Positions 9,369 through 18,382 of a DNA stretch of 64,000 bases are shown here, one piece after another. Every line of letters begins with the position of its first letter. Positions within the stretch are counted from its first letter, which is position 1. The position numbers and the translations under genes are program-made. The notes below the pieces were generated by a model. It had not been told where the DNA came from, did not search any database, and was given only the letters and a program-made list of their open reading frames with translations. Source of the stretch: Leptospiraceae bacterium (lineage in GTDB: Bacteria > Spirochaetota > Leptospiria > Leptospirales > Leptonemataceae); contig JANXCF010000003.1 of assembly GCA_025059995.1 (NCBI GenBank), positions 62,001 through 126,000 of the forward strand, read 5' to 3'.

Positions 9369-9396
9369 TTGACAAGAAAAAAAAATTTTGTATGTT
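9369..9396 (+). promoter_or_regulatory. Candidate promoter placing transcription start at the GTG codon
   Basis: A perfect TTGACA (9369-9374) is followed after 16 bases by TATGTT (9391-9396). The GTG start at 9404 lies 7 bases past the -10 box, where transcription would be expected to start. An in-frame stop lies immediately upstream of the GTG, so an earlier start is impossible. Confidence 0.45.
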
Positions 9397-9403
9397 TGTT
9401 TGA

Positions 9404-10054
9404 GTGAGAAAATATAAGTTCCTATTATTATTTATATTCAGTTTCAATGTTTTATGGGGGGAAATTCCTTTTTTGAAGTTCACTCAACCACTCGAGGTTA
9501 CGATAAAAAAAGAATTTTTAGTTAACAATGTACAAAAACCAAAAACAACGAAAGGTGATCTTTTTTTCGAATTACCTACATTATACAATCTTCCATACGC
9601 TCCAAATCAAAACGAATTTCTAACATATCTAAACCTAATGGATAGCTGGTCCTTTCAAAATTTTAATAGATTAGGAAAATTTGATTTCACTTTTCTTCCC
9701 TATTACCATGAAAATCAACTTCCATGGGAGACTCATCAAAGAACTCTGTTTTTCCGAAGTTCTTTGTCATACTACATCCCTTTACAAAAGAATCGACATT
9801 TATATACTTTCTTTGGTTTCACCAATGAGCAACGTTTTACATCACAAACATGGGATCTTCGAGAACCCATCATCGAATACGGTAAAATATTCTTTACCCC
9901 AGGGATTCAACTCCAAAGTCGAAGCATAGTCTTAAAGACCCTTATAGAAATGCCACTATATCAATATGACTTCATAAACAAAAACGGAACCCTACATCCT
10001 CTCTTTCAAAGGGATAACTTTAAGACCCAAATCCAAATCCAAATCCAGCATTAG
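9404..10054 (+). CDS. Small exported protein of unknown function
   Basis: I do not recognise this 216-residue protein. It has a clear Sec-type signal peptide, with the hydrophobic stretch FLLLFIFSFNVLWG followed by EIP, and the mature part is rich in aromatic residues and alternating polar/hydrophobic runs (for example FFRSSLSYYIPL, LYTFFGFTNEQRF). This would suit a small outer-membrane beta-barrel or an OM-associated protein. The start is GTG: an in-frame TGA precedes it directly and there is no internal Met before the signal peptide. No Shine-Dalgarno sequence is present. The last four bases (TTAG) overlap the convergent HtrA-like gene. Confidence 0.7.
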   Translation: MRKYKFLLLFIFSFNVLWGEIPFLKFTQPLEVTIKKEFLVNNVQKPKTTKGDLFFELPTLYNLPYAPNQNEFLTYLNLMDSWSFQNFNRLGKFDFTFLPYYHENQLPWETHQRTLFFRSSLSYYIPLQKNRHLYTFFGFTNEQRFTSQTWDLREPIIEYGKIFFTPGIQLQSRSIVLKTLIEMPLYQYDFINKNGTLHPLFQRDNFKTQIQIQIQH

Positions 10055-11523
10055 TTTAAAAAAACATCTTTTGGGATTTGGTAGGTTTTCAAAATTTGTT
10101 GATGTTCTTCTTTTTTGCTGAGATCCAAGTATAGTTTTCTTTTATCTGAAAATTCGATTTCAATGATCTGTTCTTGATGTTCTTGGATGATGGAATAGAA
10201 ATGTTTTAGGTTGAAGATAGGCTTTCGATTTATCTTTGCAATAGGCTTGAACTGAAAGTTATTTAAGCCTACATTAACAGGATGGTGCAATATATCAGAG
10301 ATAATCACAACCTTGTCTTTTTCATTGTGATCTTTATAATGCCTTTTTGTATCATATAGAAATGCTAATTCAATTGCCCTACTACGCCATTGCTTCCCAA
10401 ACCTTTCAACCAAAAAAGAATGACTGAGTTCAATAAAAACAAATCCTAAGATTACGATGTAGGGTTGAGTTCCATAAACCTTCCAGGGTATTCTCTCAGG
10501 GTGGCTGGTTGATGCAAAAAAAGATCGCAAGACAATTTCTACTTCCATAGGTTTGAATTGACGGAGAAGTTTTACTTTGATTTTTTCTTCTGGTTTTCGA
10601 TAACTGCCATCGGTCTTTCTTGAGAACAAAAGTTCCCAATCTTGCAATCCCAGCAAAGGATCATCATAGAGACAATCCATTTTTGGTTTGATGCCATCTA
10701 TTTCTAAAATCACATCTCCTACGTTCAAAAATCCATATGCACTAGACCCTACAAGGATTTCCTTGATCATACAAGCTTGATCTTCTTCAGATAATCCAAA
10801 GTAAATCTTAGCATCATCTCTTAGAGGTTCAAGTTGAGTACCTCCAACGACAAAACCTTGATAAGTCTTTTTTGAGTATGTTTCCAAAAAATGAACAATG
10901 CGGGATACCGGAACAAAGTGTAATTTTTTTTCTCCTTTGTAAGAAAAAAAACCAATAATTTTATCTTTTACAAAAGCAATCGAACCAACAATCAAACTTT
11001 CTGAACTTGCAACCGAAAATATGGGAAGCCTTGTGAAACCATAATCAGAAGTGAGGTTGTATTCACTCACTACAAAATTTTTCGTTGTGATTTTTTGATT
11101 TTCATAAAATGCTACTTGGATATTTTGCTTGATACTTGGTTCTACTCCAAATGGGATTTTACGCCAGTGAAAATCTTTAACCTCCAGCCCTTTTACGTTA
11201 ATGATACAAAAATTAATCTCAAAATCTGCAAATTCCAATGTTCCAACATACCGCTTTTTTTTGTATTCTACATGGATTGTGATTGCGTGTGGTAGCTCAT
11301 CACATTGAGTCAAAACCATTTGAGAGTCGATCAAAATCCCATATTGTCGATAATCATCCCCTACTTCCACTTTCCATGGCTGAGTTTTGTTATAACGAAC
11401 GGTGGAATATTGGATTTCTATCAAAAATGTTTCCAAGAAAGAAATGAAATCCTGAGACAACAATCCTTTAACAAAAAGAACAAAAAAAACAAAAAAATTC
11501 CCCAAAAAAATGAAAACTCTCAT
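10051..11523 (-). CDS. Catalytically dead HtrA/Deg-like protein with PDZ domains
   Basis: The 490-residue product has a signal peptide and the same layout as its upstream neighbour: a trypsin-like domain, a PDZ domain (around residues 225-340, including GSSAYGFLNVGDVILEIDG) and a PDZ-like C-terminus (KINRKPIFNLKHF). Aligned by eye, every triad residue is lost: TNAHVV of the neighbour becomes TQCDEL (His to Asp), DCDLALL becomes EINFCII, and GNSGGPA becomes LIVGSIA. It is therefore probably a pseudoprotease that partners or regulates the active paralogue. Its ATG overlaps the neighbour's stop (ATGA, 11520-11523), so the two are translationally coupled and arose most simply by tandem duplication. 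Confidence 0.8.
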   Translation of the reverse strand: MRVFIFLGNFFVFFVLFVKGLLSQDFISFLETFLIEIQYSTVRYNKTQPWKVEVGDDYRQYGILIDSQMVLTQCDELPHAITIHVEYKKKRYVGTLEFADFEINFCIINVKGLEVKDFHWRKIPFGVEPSIKQNIQVAFYENQKITTKNFVVSEYNLTSDYGFTRLPIFSVASSESLIVGSIAFVKDKIIGFFSYKGEKKLHFVPVSRIVHFLETYSKKTYQGFVVGGTQLEPLRDDAKIYFGLSEEDQACMIKEILVGSSAYGFLNVGDVILEIDGIKPKMDCLYDDPLLGLQDWELLFSRKTDGSYRKPEEKIKVKLLRQFKPMEVEIVLRSFFASTSHPERIPWKVYGTQPYIVILGFVFIELSHSFLVERFGKQWRSRAIELAFLYDTKRHYKDHNEKDKVVIISDILHHPVNVGLNNFQFKPIAKINRKPIFNLKHFYSIIQEHQEQIIEIEFSDKRKLYLDLSKKEEHQQILKTYQIPKDVFLN

Positions 11524-13013
11524 CTTTTATCCTTTATAAAATGATCATTTTGTATTTGATAGAACTTCATGATTCTTTGATGATTTTCTACAAGTTTTTC
11601 TGATGAAAGAATCATAGGCAAACTCTCTTCAAAAAACTCAAATACAATAAACTTTTTTCTTTTGGTTTCTTCATGGAGAAGATCATGTAGTTCCTTTAGG
11701 TTTTTTATTTCTTTACCATTGACTTTGTGTAAAATTTTATATAGGTAGAATCGAAGTTTTTGATTATCCCCAAACGGCAAGATGTTATTTAAGATAATGA
11801 TTTGATCGTGGATTCCTCTCTGATTTTGTAAAGCGAAGTAGTAAGAATAAAAAATCTCTGAACGTTGGTGTTCCAGCCATTTAGAAGAAAAGGCATTTAA
11901 TAAATTTGCCTCTAAGGGTTGAAATACCAACCCACTAAATAAAACATACACAGGAGGATAATCGTATGATTTTCTTTGGAAATCCAAAGCATGGGTAATC
12001 TTTGCAGGAAAGGAAATATCGATTACTTTTCCCTTTCGATAAACTTTGACTTGGATCTTTTCATCTTTTTCTAAATTATCTACTAATTCTATATAATCAC
12101 GATATTCTCCATTCAAAAAAATTTCTCCATTTTCTGTGATAGGATATCCTTGGATTTCTAAAATTACATCACCTTGTTCTAAAAATCCTTCGGCACTTGA
12201 TCCTGGTAAAATGTCATAAACATACAAACCATTTTGTTGATATCTTTTAGGAAGATTCAAAGCCTTTTTTAACATAGGATTTTCAGTGGTTTGAGTCAAA
12301 ACTCCCAATTCAATATAACCATCATAAGCGCTATCCAGCTGAATATCGCGCAAAAACTTTTTTAAAACTGGTGGTGGAATTAAATATCCCAAGTTTTCTC
12401 CCGAGCGTAAAACTTGAAAAGCCATTCCCACAACTTTACCATTCTGGATGGCAGGACCTCCTGAATTCCCAGGGTTTATCGCTGCATCCACCTGTAAAAT
12501 CAAATGACTATCAATCCCACTATGAGTATAGGTATCAAAATCAATTCGTGATACAATCCCTTTCGTAATGGAAATTCTTTTTCCTCCAATTGGATAGCCA
12601 ACCACAATCACGGGTGAATTAATTTGCGGAGTTTCACCGATGGATAATGCCTTTGCGTTATCATAAAAATTTTCTCTTGAGCTCAGATTTTCATCAATGT
12701 CCAACAAAGCAAGATCACAATCATGAGCGATATGAACCACTTTTGCAAAAGAAAAAGAACTTTGGTTCGCTCTTTTAACTCGTATCTGGATGGCATTACT
12801 CACCACATGAGCATTCGTAAAGATATACTTTCGATTTTGAACTTCGATGATGAAACCACTTCCTGTATTTTGCTGTATTGAAGGTCTTTGCCATGGAAAT
12901 TCATAATTGTATTTGTATCCGTAAGTTTCAACATATACTACTGATGAAAATAAATCCTGCTCTTCTGTTTGTGCGAAAAAACGAAAAATAAAAAAAAGAG
13001 TCAACGTTTTCAT
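11520..13013 (-). CDS. HtrA/Deg-family periplasmic serine protease with PDZ domains
   Basis: The 497-residue protein is an HtrA-type protease acting in the envelope. A short signal peptide precedes a trypsin-like domain with an intact triad: His69 in FTNAHVV, Asp100 in HDCDLALLD and Ser184 in NPGNSGGPA. A PDZ domain follows, with ILPGSSAEGFLEQGDVILEI, and a second PDZ-like unit sits at the C-terminus (LHKVNGKEIKNLKELHDLL). This two-PDZ layout with a diverged second PDZ recalls plant Deg-type proteins as well as DegP. An AAAGGG ribosome site lies upstream of the ATG. It is the first gene after a 179-base gap and is coupled to its dead paralogue. Confidence 0.9.
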   Translation of the reverse strand: MKTLTLFFIFRFFAQTEEQDLFSSVVYVETYGYKYNYEFPWQRPSIQQNTGSGFIIEVQNRKYIFTNAHVVSNAIQIRVKRANQSSFSFAKVVHIAHDCDLALLDIDENLSSRENFYDNAKALSIGETPQINSPVIVVGYPIGGKRISITKGIVSRIDFDTYTHSGIDSHLILQVDAAINPGNSGGPAIQNGKVVGMAFQVLRSGENLGYLIPPPVLKKFLRDIQLDSAYDGYIELGVLTQTTENPMLKKALNLPKRYQQNGLYVYDILPGSSAEGFLEQGDVILEIQGYPITENGEIFLNGEYRDYIELVDNLEKDEKIQVKVYRKGKVIDISFPAKITHALDFQRKSYDYPPVYVLFSGLVFQPLEANLLNAFSSKWLEHQRSEIFYSYYFALQNQRGIHDQIIILNNILPFGDNQKLRFYLYKILHKVNGKEIKNLKELHDLLHEETKRKKFIVFEFFEESLPMILSSEKLVENHQRIMKFYQIQNDHFIKDKR

Positions 13014-13192
13014 TATGAACCCTTTTTATGATATGAAAATAAATTCAATTTTCTTTTTTAGAATGTACTAAAATCAGAAAAACTACCAACGAATTCATAT
13101 AAAAATCAAAAAAATCCAACAATACCCAACAAGAAAATTAATAAGAAAATTATCTAATCAAAAAAAAGCACTTTTGAAATGATTAAAAAGTT

Positions 13193-14755
13193 TCACAAAA
13201 TCCGCTGGTATTGACTTAAAGAAAGATTCCATACGGAAACACCACAGAACCGTTCTCCTTCTGGACAATAGGGTTTTATTTGAGCTTCCTTTCGTAGTTT
13301 GCAAGGAGCTCCAAAGAAACCTTTGAATTGAGGTATTGCTTCTTCGATTTGCCTTATTTCTTCTACCGATGCATGAAAGATCTCTTCTTGGGCATTATAG
13401 CAAGTTCTCATCTTCCATTTGTGAATGAGGTAAATTAACGTCCCCGACTCATAATAACGAACAGGAAAGGCATTCGGTAGTAAATACACTACCAAATCTC
13501 TTTGATTTGTCCTTTCGACAAACTCATTGATTTTTGCATATAGACGATTCATAAATGAAACATAATACTCTAAAATTTCTTCGTTTTCTTTGATGAGTTT
13601 GGGAATGATATAATCAGGTTTTCCTGTATAGTGCCTGATTAGATAGGGCTTTGACGATGGGACCATCCGATGACGTTGATCCTGACTATCAGCGGTATGG
13701 GAAATCTTCTTTTGAAACACAAAATGAATATGATTAAGGATTGAGTTCAGTTTTGAGTGCATGGTTTCATTAAATACCGAACCAAGGTGCTTGTTTTTTG
13801 TTGGAGAAAAGAAAAATGTCAAAATCTCGTCATCAGACAAATTTTCGTCAACGAAACCAAAAACGCTATAAAAACTCTCTTTGAGGATTTCGATAGGGTT
13901 AGAAGTAAAACTGACGAGTTTGGAAAACAACTCTCCTTGTTTGGCATCAAAATACTCAATAAATTTCATTGCAGTCATTGATGAGATTTCTTGATAATGT
14001 TCTTTAAAAAAATGATATTCTGGAGTTTCTTCCAATGGGATTGGGTCTGTGATTTCTTTGGCATAGAGGGGATCGATCTTGTTGATATTTTCCCACATTT
14101 TTTGCACAAGCTCAGAAATTTCATCTGGGACATCGTTTATCATTGCCATCCTTCGGTATCGATGTAGTGTCAATCCATTGACAGTATGATAAAGATACGT
14201 AAAGGTCGCCAAAGGTAAAACATATCTTGCCAGCTCCATGGCTTTTTTTTCAATATCTTTTAACCATTTTTCTTTTGTCTTTTTTCTGTAAGGAAAGATT
14301 CGAAAATACTCTTTTTCAACGAAGGGTTTGAGCTTTTCGATAAAATCATAGTAAGTATTCATCTGAAACTCTATGATTTCGTTATACAATTCACTCCACT
14401 TTTCGTTTTTTCGGACAGCTTTTGGAACATAAAATTGATCTTTTTTTACCTTCACATAACGTTGACTTACTTGCTCAGAGTTGTAATAGGGATGAGAATG
14501 CAAAAAGGACCAAACAGCAATCCGACTGATATTCTTGATGGCAAAAATGAATTGTGGATGTTGTCTTGTTGTGAGATGTCCACCTTCTAATGTAATTTTC
14601 GCTACTCTGTCTCTAAGAACGATAGAAGATTCATCTTTTGAAATTTCTTCTGGATAAATAATTCCCTTTGAGGAATAACAAGTTCTCGCTGTTGCTATGG
14701 AAAGATCAAAAGGACGTTTCGTATAATCAATTAATTCTACAATAAGTTCTTTCAT
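13193..14755 (-). CDS. thyX: Double-domain flavin-dependent thymidylate synthase
   Basis: ThyX makes dTMP from dUMP with FAD and methylenetetrahydrofolate. At 520 residues this is about twice the usual length and reads as two ThyX folds in tandem. The N-terminal half keeps the NSEQVSQRYV segment (residues 92-101, matching NExSxRY) but lacks the RHR before it (FLHSHPYY instead). The C-terminal half has QDQRHRMVPSSKPYL (near residue 360) and KMRTCYNAQEEI, which matches the RxxxxAQxEI element. Two halves sharing one set of motifs suggests an intramolecular pseudo-dimer. Long ThyX forms of this kind are, as I recall, known in Chlamydiae. It begins 12 bases after the subtilase stop. metF in the window supplies the folate cycle. 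Confidence 0.85.
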   Translation of the reverse strand: MKELIVELIDYTKRPFDLSIATARTCYSSKGIIYPEEISKDESSIVLRDRVAKITLEGGHLTTRQHPQFIFAIKNISRIAVWSFLHSHPYYNSEQVSQRYVKVKKDQFYVPKAVRKNEKWSELYNEIIEFQMNTYYDFIEKLKPFVEKEYFRIFPYRKKTKEKWLKDIEKKAMELARYVLPLATFTYLYHTVNGLTLHRYRRMAMINDVPDEISELVQKMWENINKIDPLYAKEITDPIPLEETPEYHFFKEHYQEISSMTAMKFIEYFDAKQGELFSKLVSFTSNPIEILKESFYSVFGFVDENLSDDEILTFFFSPTKNKHLGSVFNETMHSKLNSILNHIHFVFQKKISHTADSQDQRHRMVPSSKPYLIRHYTGKPDYIIPKLIKENEEILEYYVSFMNRLYAKINEFVERTNQRDLVVYLLPNAFPVRYYESGTLIYLIHKWKMRTCYNAQEEIFHASVEEIRQIEEAIPQFKGFFGAPCKLRKEAQIKPYCPEGERFCGVSVWNLSLSQYQRIL

Positions 14756-14767
14756 CAGAAAGAAAGT

Positions 14768-16435
14768 TCACTCTTTTCTTCCTATAATGGTAATACCCCA
14801 ACTGTGAAAGGTCCCTGTATCTTCTGGTATTTTATCTTGAATGGAAATACGAAATTTTCCATTGGCGGATTCTTCTAAAAATCGAGCTATACCAAAACTC
14901 CATTCTTTTTCACCACGATCGCAGGAAATTCTCTTGATGGGGTTTTTTCCATCTGAACAATTGTGGGGTTCCATTAAAACCGCTTCTGTTCCAGAAGGTG
15001 AATATGCTTGAATTAAAAGATCACCCCAATAGTTATGAGTGATTTTGACTTTTATATCTACCCATTCTATTTTTTGGATATTAAATACTGTTGTTGAAAT
15101 TTCTTCCATAATTGCATTCCCATTATCTGGAATTTGTTTTTCAACAGAGACATTTTCTATCTTACATTTTCGATATTCTCCTAATGGGGTCCATCGACTT
15201 GCCAATTCCACAGCTTTAGAAACATTTACCATTCCAAAACCATATTTGTGATTGATCCAATAACCTGCGGCATTCATTTTCCAATCCTTGTCTTGTGGAT
15301 CATTTTTCGTTGCTGACTTAGCTAAGATAACTTTCACATCTCTCCAAGATAAATAGGGATTTGCTTGTAAAATCAAAGCAATTGCACCAGAGACCAACGG
15401 AGTAGAAGCCGAGGTTCCATTAAAGTTTTTGGTATAATTTCTATCAGACAAATCACTCTCAAATTTACTTATGTACTTTGAATTATAACCATAATCGCCT
15501 CTCAAATCCGTAGTTGTTAAACCAATAAAATCATTCCCCATAGATGGTGCACAGATCCATAAATTGGCACCATTCTCAGAATACTCTGCTTTTTTTCCGT
15601 TTTTTCCGACTGCGCATACAGCAATCACTCCATGAAAATTCGCATAGCCATCATAGTTGGAATTATCAGCAATTAATTTCTGACCATTGGATTCAAAATA
15701 AGCGCCATTTCCTGCGGCATACAAAAATATGGTTCCTAAACCAAACCTTCCCTCTTTGAGTCCATGAAGTATGGCATCTTTCCAAATTTGAGGAGAATCA
15801 TGAAGTAATCCTGTTTTGTCAACAGGACCCCAACTATTATTTGAAATCCATACATGATATACATCACGCTGTATAGAATCAACAATGTTTGTGATTTGAG
15901 ACACTAAAATGGAATTAAACACACGAAGTCTACTTCTTGGTGCAACTCCTCGAACTCCCAAGAAATTGTCCTTTGCTGCAATGAGTCCAGCAACCATAGT
16001 GCCATGAATCGAGTCATCTTCTTCTAAGTTTCCTGTTGGGTCAAAATCGTTATCTCTATAATCAAAACTTTTTGAGATTTCTATGTTTTCGTTTAAATCT
16101 TCATGATGAATATCAACACCATCATCGATGATAGCAATTTGAACGTTTTTTCCGCAATGTTTTGTCCAGACATCTTTCATTTGTAAATCTGCTAATGGAT
16201 TTTGAAAATGCCACTGGTAAGAAAACAAAGGATCATGTATAGAAAAACAATTTTCCTGTTCTGTTTGGATTCTTTCTTTTGATTTGTTCGGAGGAATGTC
16301 AATGCACTCAATTTTAGGAACGGATTTTTGTTGGAATAACCACCACAAAATCCAATACTCTTGGTCATATTCTGATTTCTCTGATATAGTACAATAACCC
16401 ACCAAAAAAGAAAATATGACAATCCATCTTTTCAT
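14768..16435 (-). CDS. Lipoprotein subtilisin-like protease with proprotein convertase P-domain
   Basis: The 555-residue product has a lipoprotein signal ending in VGYC (Cys15). A subtilase S8 domain follows: Asp104 in AIIDDGVDIHH, His144 in SIHGTMVAG, oxyanion Asn243 in AAGNG and catalytic Ser342 in NGTSASTPLVSG. From about residue 415 to the end there is a P-domain (VKITHNYWGDLLIQAYSPSG through GTFHSWGITI), the beta-sandwich that follows the catalytic domain in kexin/furin proteases. The order S8 then P-domain is that of kexin-like enzymes, and lipidation would keep it at a membrane surface facing outward or the periplasm. It starts 35 bases after the PdxB-like gene and is 12 bases from thyX. 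Confidence 0.9.
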   Translation of the reverse strand: MKRWIVIFSFLVGYCTISEKSEYDQEYWILWWLFQQKSVPKIECIDIPPNKSKERIQTEQENCFSIHDPLFSYQWHFQNPLADLQMKDVWTKHCGKNVQIAIIDDGVDIHHEDLNENIEISKSFDYRDNDFDPTGNLEEDDSIHGTMVAGLIAAKDNFLGVRGVAPRSRLRVFNSILVSQITNIVDSIQRDVYHVWISNNSWGPVDKTGLLHDSPQIWKDAILHGLKEGRFGLGTIFLYAAGNGAYFESNGQKLIADNSNYDGYANFHGVIAVCAVGKNGKKAEYSENGANLWICAPSMGNDFIGLTTTDLRGDYGYNSKYISKFESDLSDRNYTKNFNGTSASTPLVSGAIALILQANPYLSWRDVKVILAKSATKNDPQDKDWKMNAAGYWINHKYGFGMVNVSKAVELASRWTPLGEYRKCKIENVSVEKQIPDNGNAIMEEISTTVFNIQKIEWVDIKVKITHNYWGDLLIQAYSPSGTEAVLMEPHNCSDGKNPIKRISCDRGEKEWSFGIARFLEESANGKFRISIQDKIPEDTGTFHSWGITIIGRKE

Positions 16436-16470
16436 TTTGCAATCATTAAAAAATCATTCTAAAAAAGATT

Positions 16471-17601
16471 TCAAGAATAAAACCCCATGAAGTAATCATA
16501 TAATTCTTTTTTGATAGGATCCCAATTTCTTTGATATTTTTGTTCTTTAATACCTGCACGTATTGGGTATTGACTCCGGATTTTAGAAAAAAAAGAAACA
16601 TGTTGTTTGAGCTTAGTTGTTTCCTCCATGATACTCGAGAAAATTTCGATTTCGTATTGTTTAGGAAAAAAATCACTTACTTCAAAAGAAAATTCAAACT
16701 GAAAATGATGAGAAAAATCTTTCAATATTTTGAACATCCCTCGAAACCGAGACTGCCAATGATAACCAGCTGTATGTGGTGTAGAAATCTTTAATCTTTT
16801 CGAGAGAAAATACTCAGCTTTAGGTGGTTCGAAATAGTAAACATCCATGATGGAATCAAAATTTTCTATACAATACAAATATGCTTCTTCTGTAAAAATT
16901 TTCCCTCTTGAGGTATTAATGATGATTGAAGATTTTAAATTTTTTAAAAACTCTAAATCAACCATGTGATATGTTGGATACTGATCCTTGGTTAAAGGGA
17001 CGTGAAAGGTAATCACATCGCAATGACGGATCTCCTCTAAGTTTTTTTTATACTCCTTTGGAAAAACAAAAGGATCCACAGCGATGATCGGAATACCAAA
17101 ATCCTTCAAAATTTTTCCTAATAGACTCCCAATTCTTCCATAGCCAATGATTCCTACACAAAAATCTCTTTTTCGCCATCTTTGATAATCCAAAACATAT
17201 GAGAGAGCTGTTAAAACATATTCAACAACGGAGTCTCTATTTTCTCCCTCCGCAGAAAAAAAAGGAATCTTTACTTCCCTGAGAAAACTCTGATCCACAT
17301 GATCCAACCCTGTTGATGGTGAACCGAAAGAACGAGGTTGATGATTTAAGAACTCCACTAACTCTTGATTAACCTGAATGGCTACAGGAACCAAAAATAG
17401 CAGAATTTGATTTTTTTGAATTAGATTTTTGAATTCTAAAGATAATGCTTTTTGATCTAAACTCTGTTTAAGATGATGTAGAGAATAAAAGTAGTAATCT
17501 AACTGATTTTTTTCACAAAAAGAATCTAAGAGTTCTCTTACTCCATGGAAATCATAAACATTTGGAATGAGGATGAGGTTTTTACGAACCGGTGCTTCCA
17601 T
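16471..17601 (-). CDS. D-2-hydroxyacid dehydrogenase, PdxB (erythronate-4-phosphate dehydrogenase)-like
   Basis: The 376-residue protein belongs to the NAD-dependent D-2-hydroxyacid dehydrogenases. STGLDHVDQSFLREVKIPFF and ENRDSVVEYVLTALSYV resemble PdxB, which oxidises 4-phosphoerythronate in vitamin B6 synthesis. The Rossmann loop is GIIGYGRIGSLLG, the catalytic region shows ITFHVPLT and INTSRGK, and the active-site His lies in STPHTAGYHW. The C-terminal extension beyond the catalytic domain also fits PdxB. No other pdx gene is nearby, so another hydroxyacid could be the substrate. The ATG lies 20 bases inside the end of the ABC permease gene, so it is translated within that operon. Confidence 0.72.
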   Translation of the reverse strand: MEAPVRKNLILIPNVYDFHGVRELLDSFCEKNQLDYYFYSLHHLKQSLDQKALSLEFKNLIQKNQILLFLVPVAIQVNQELVEFLNHQPRSFGSPSTGLDHVDQSFLREVKIPFFSAEGENRDSVVEYVLTALSYVLDYQRWRKRDFCVGIIGYGRIGSLLGKILKDFGIPIIAVDPFVFPKEYKKNLEEIRHCDVITFHVPLTKDQYPTYHMVDLEFLKNLKSSIIINTSRGKIFTEEAYLYCIENFDSIMDVYYFEPPKAEYFLSKRLKISTPHTAGYHWQSRFRGMFKILKDFSHHFQFEFSFEVSDFFPKQYEIEIFSSIMEETTKLKQHVSFFSKIRSQYPIRAGIKEQKYQRNWDPIKKELYDYFMGFYS

Positions 17602-18382
17602 AATGCTTTTCTCCTACCCTCCAAAACAACAATGATAAAAGAAAAAATACTACACCAACGGGAAAGGTTCCATAGATAAGCATAGGATGTAAAAAAGCTT
17701 CTTTTTTATCTAAAAATAAATGTGCAGGGTAATAATTTACAAAACCTATTGGAAAAATAAATGTAAGAAAAAATTGAACAAATCGATTATAAATATTGAG
17801 CGGATATAAAATAAATTCTCTTGTTGAAAAAACAACTAAATGTTGCAAGCTATCATTCTTGATGGCAAAGAAACTCACACCAGCAACAAAAATTCGTATC
17901 GCTCCAAAAATCAAAGAACCTCCTATAATCGTTAAAACAAAAAGAAAAATTCTTTTTAGATCCCACTCAATGGGAAGAAAATGGTGAGTTAAAATTAAAG
18001 CAATGATACCCAAACCAAAATGGATCAATCCTGTCAGATCAAAATTCATTGAAATGATTTGTCCTAAGGTATTCAATGGTCTGAGAAGAATACGATCGTA
18101 ATCTCCTTTACGTATGAACTCACTAAAGAACAAAAGACCAGAAAACACGTTCGAAGTAATTCCATAAGAAAAAATAAAAAGAGTATAAAGTAAACTCAAT
18201 TCCCCTGGACCCCACCCTTGAATACTTCGAAAATTATAAATCATAATCACAATCACAAAGATTTGAGAAAGATAAAAACTAACAATCGATAACAAAAAGA
18301 CATAAAATGAACCTCGATATTCCATTTTTGATTGAATAGAACTCAAAATCAAGCGAAGATAAGTATTATCTATAAACATCAA
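17582..18382 (-). CDS. ABC-2 type exporter permease (second subunit)
   Basis: This 266-residue polytopic protein has about six hydrophobic helices and fits the permease family paired with COG4586-type ATPases. The loop FIRKGDYDRILLRPLNTLGQ, with its (K/R)G-(D/E)-(Y/L)-D-x-x-L-x-(R/K)-P pattern, is a good family mark and recurs in the other permease as RTGEIAVDLMKPYSL. Together with the next permease and the ATPase it would form a heteromeric exporter; the substrate is unknown. Its start overlaps the preceding permease by 4 bases (ATGA) and its end overlaps the PdxB-like gene by 20 bases. Confidence 0.82.
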   Translation of the reverse strand: MMFIDNTYLRLILSSIQSKMEYRGSFYVFLLSIVSFYLSQIFVIVIMIYNFRSIQGWGPGELSLLYTLFIFSYGITSNVFSGLLFFSEFIRKGDYDRILLRPLNTLGQIISMNFDLTGLIHFGLGIIALILTHHFLPIEWDLKRIFLFVLTIIGGSLIFGAIRIFVAGVSFFAIKNDSLQHLVVFSTREFILYPLNIYNRFVQFFLTFIFPIGFVNYYPAHLFLDKKEAFLHPMLIYGTFPVGVVFFLLSLLFWRVGEKHYGSTGS

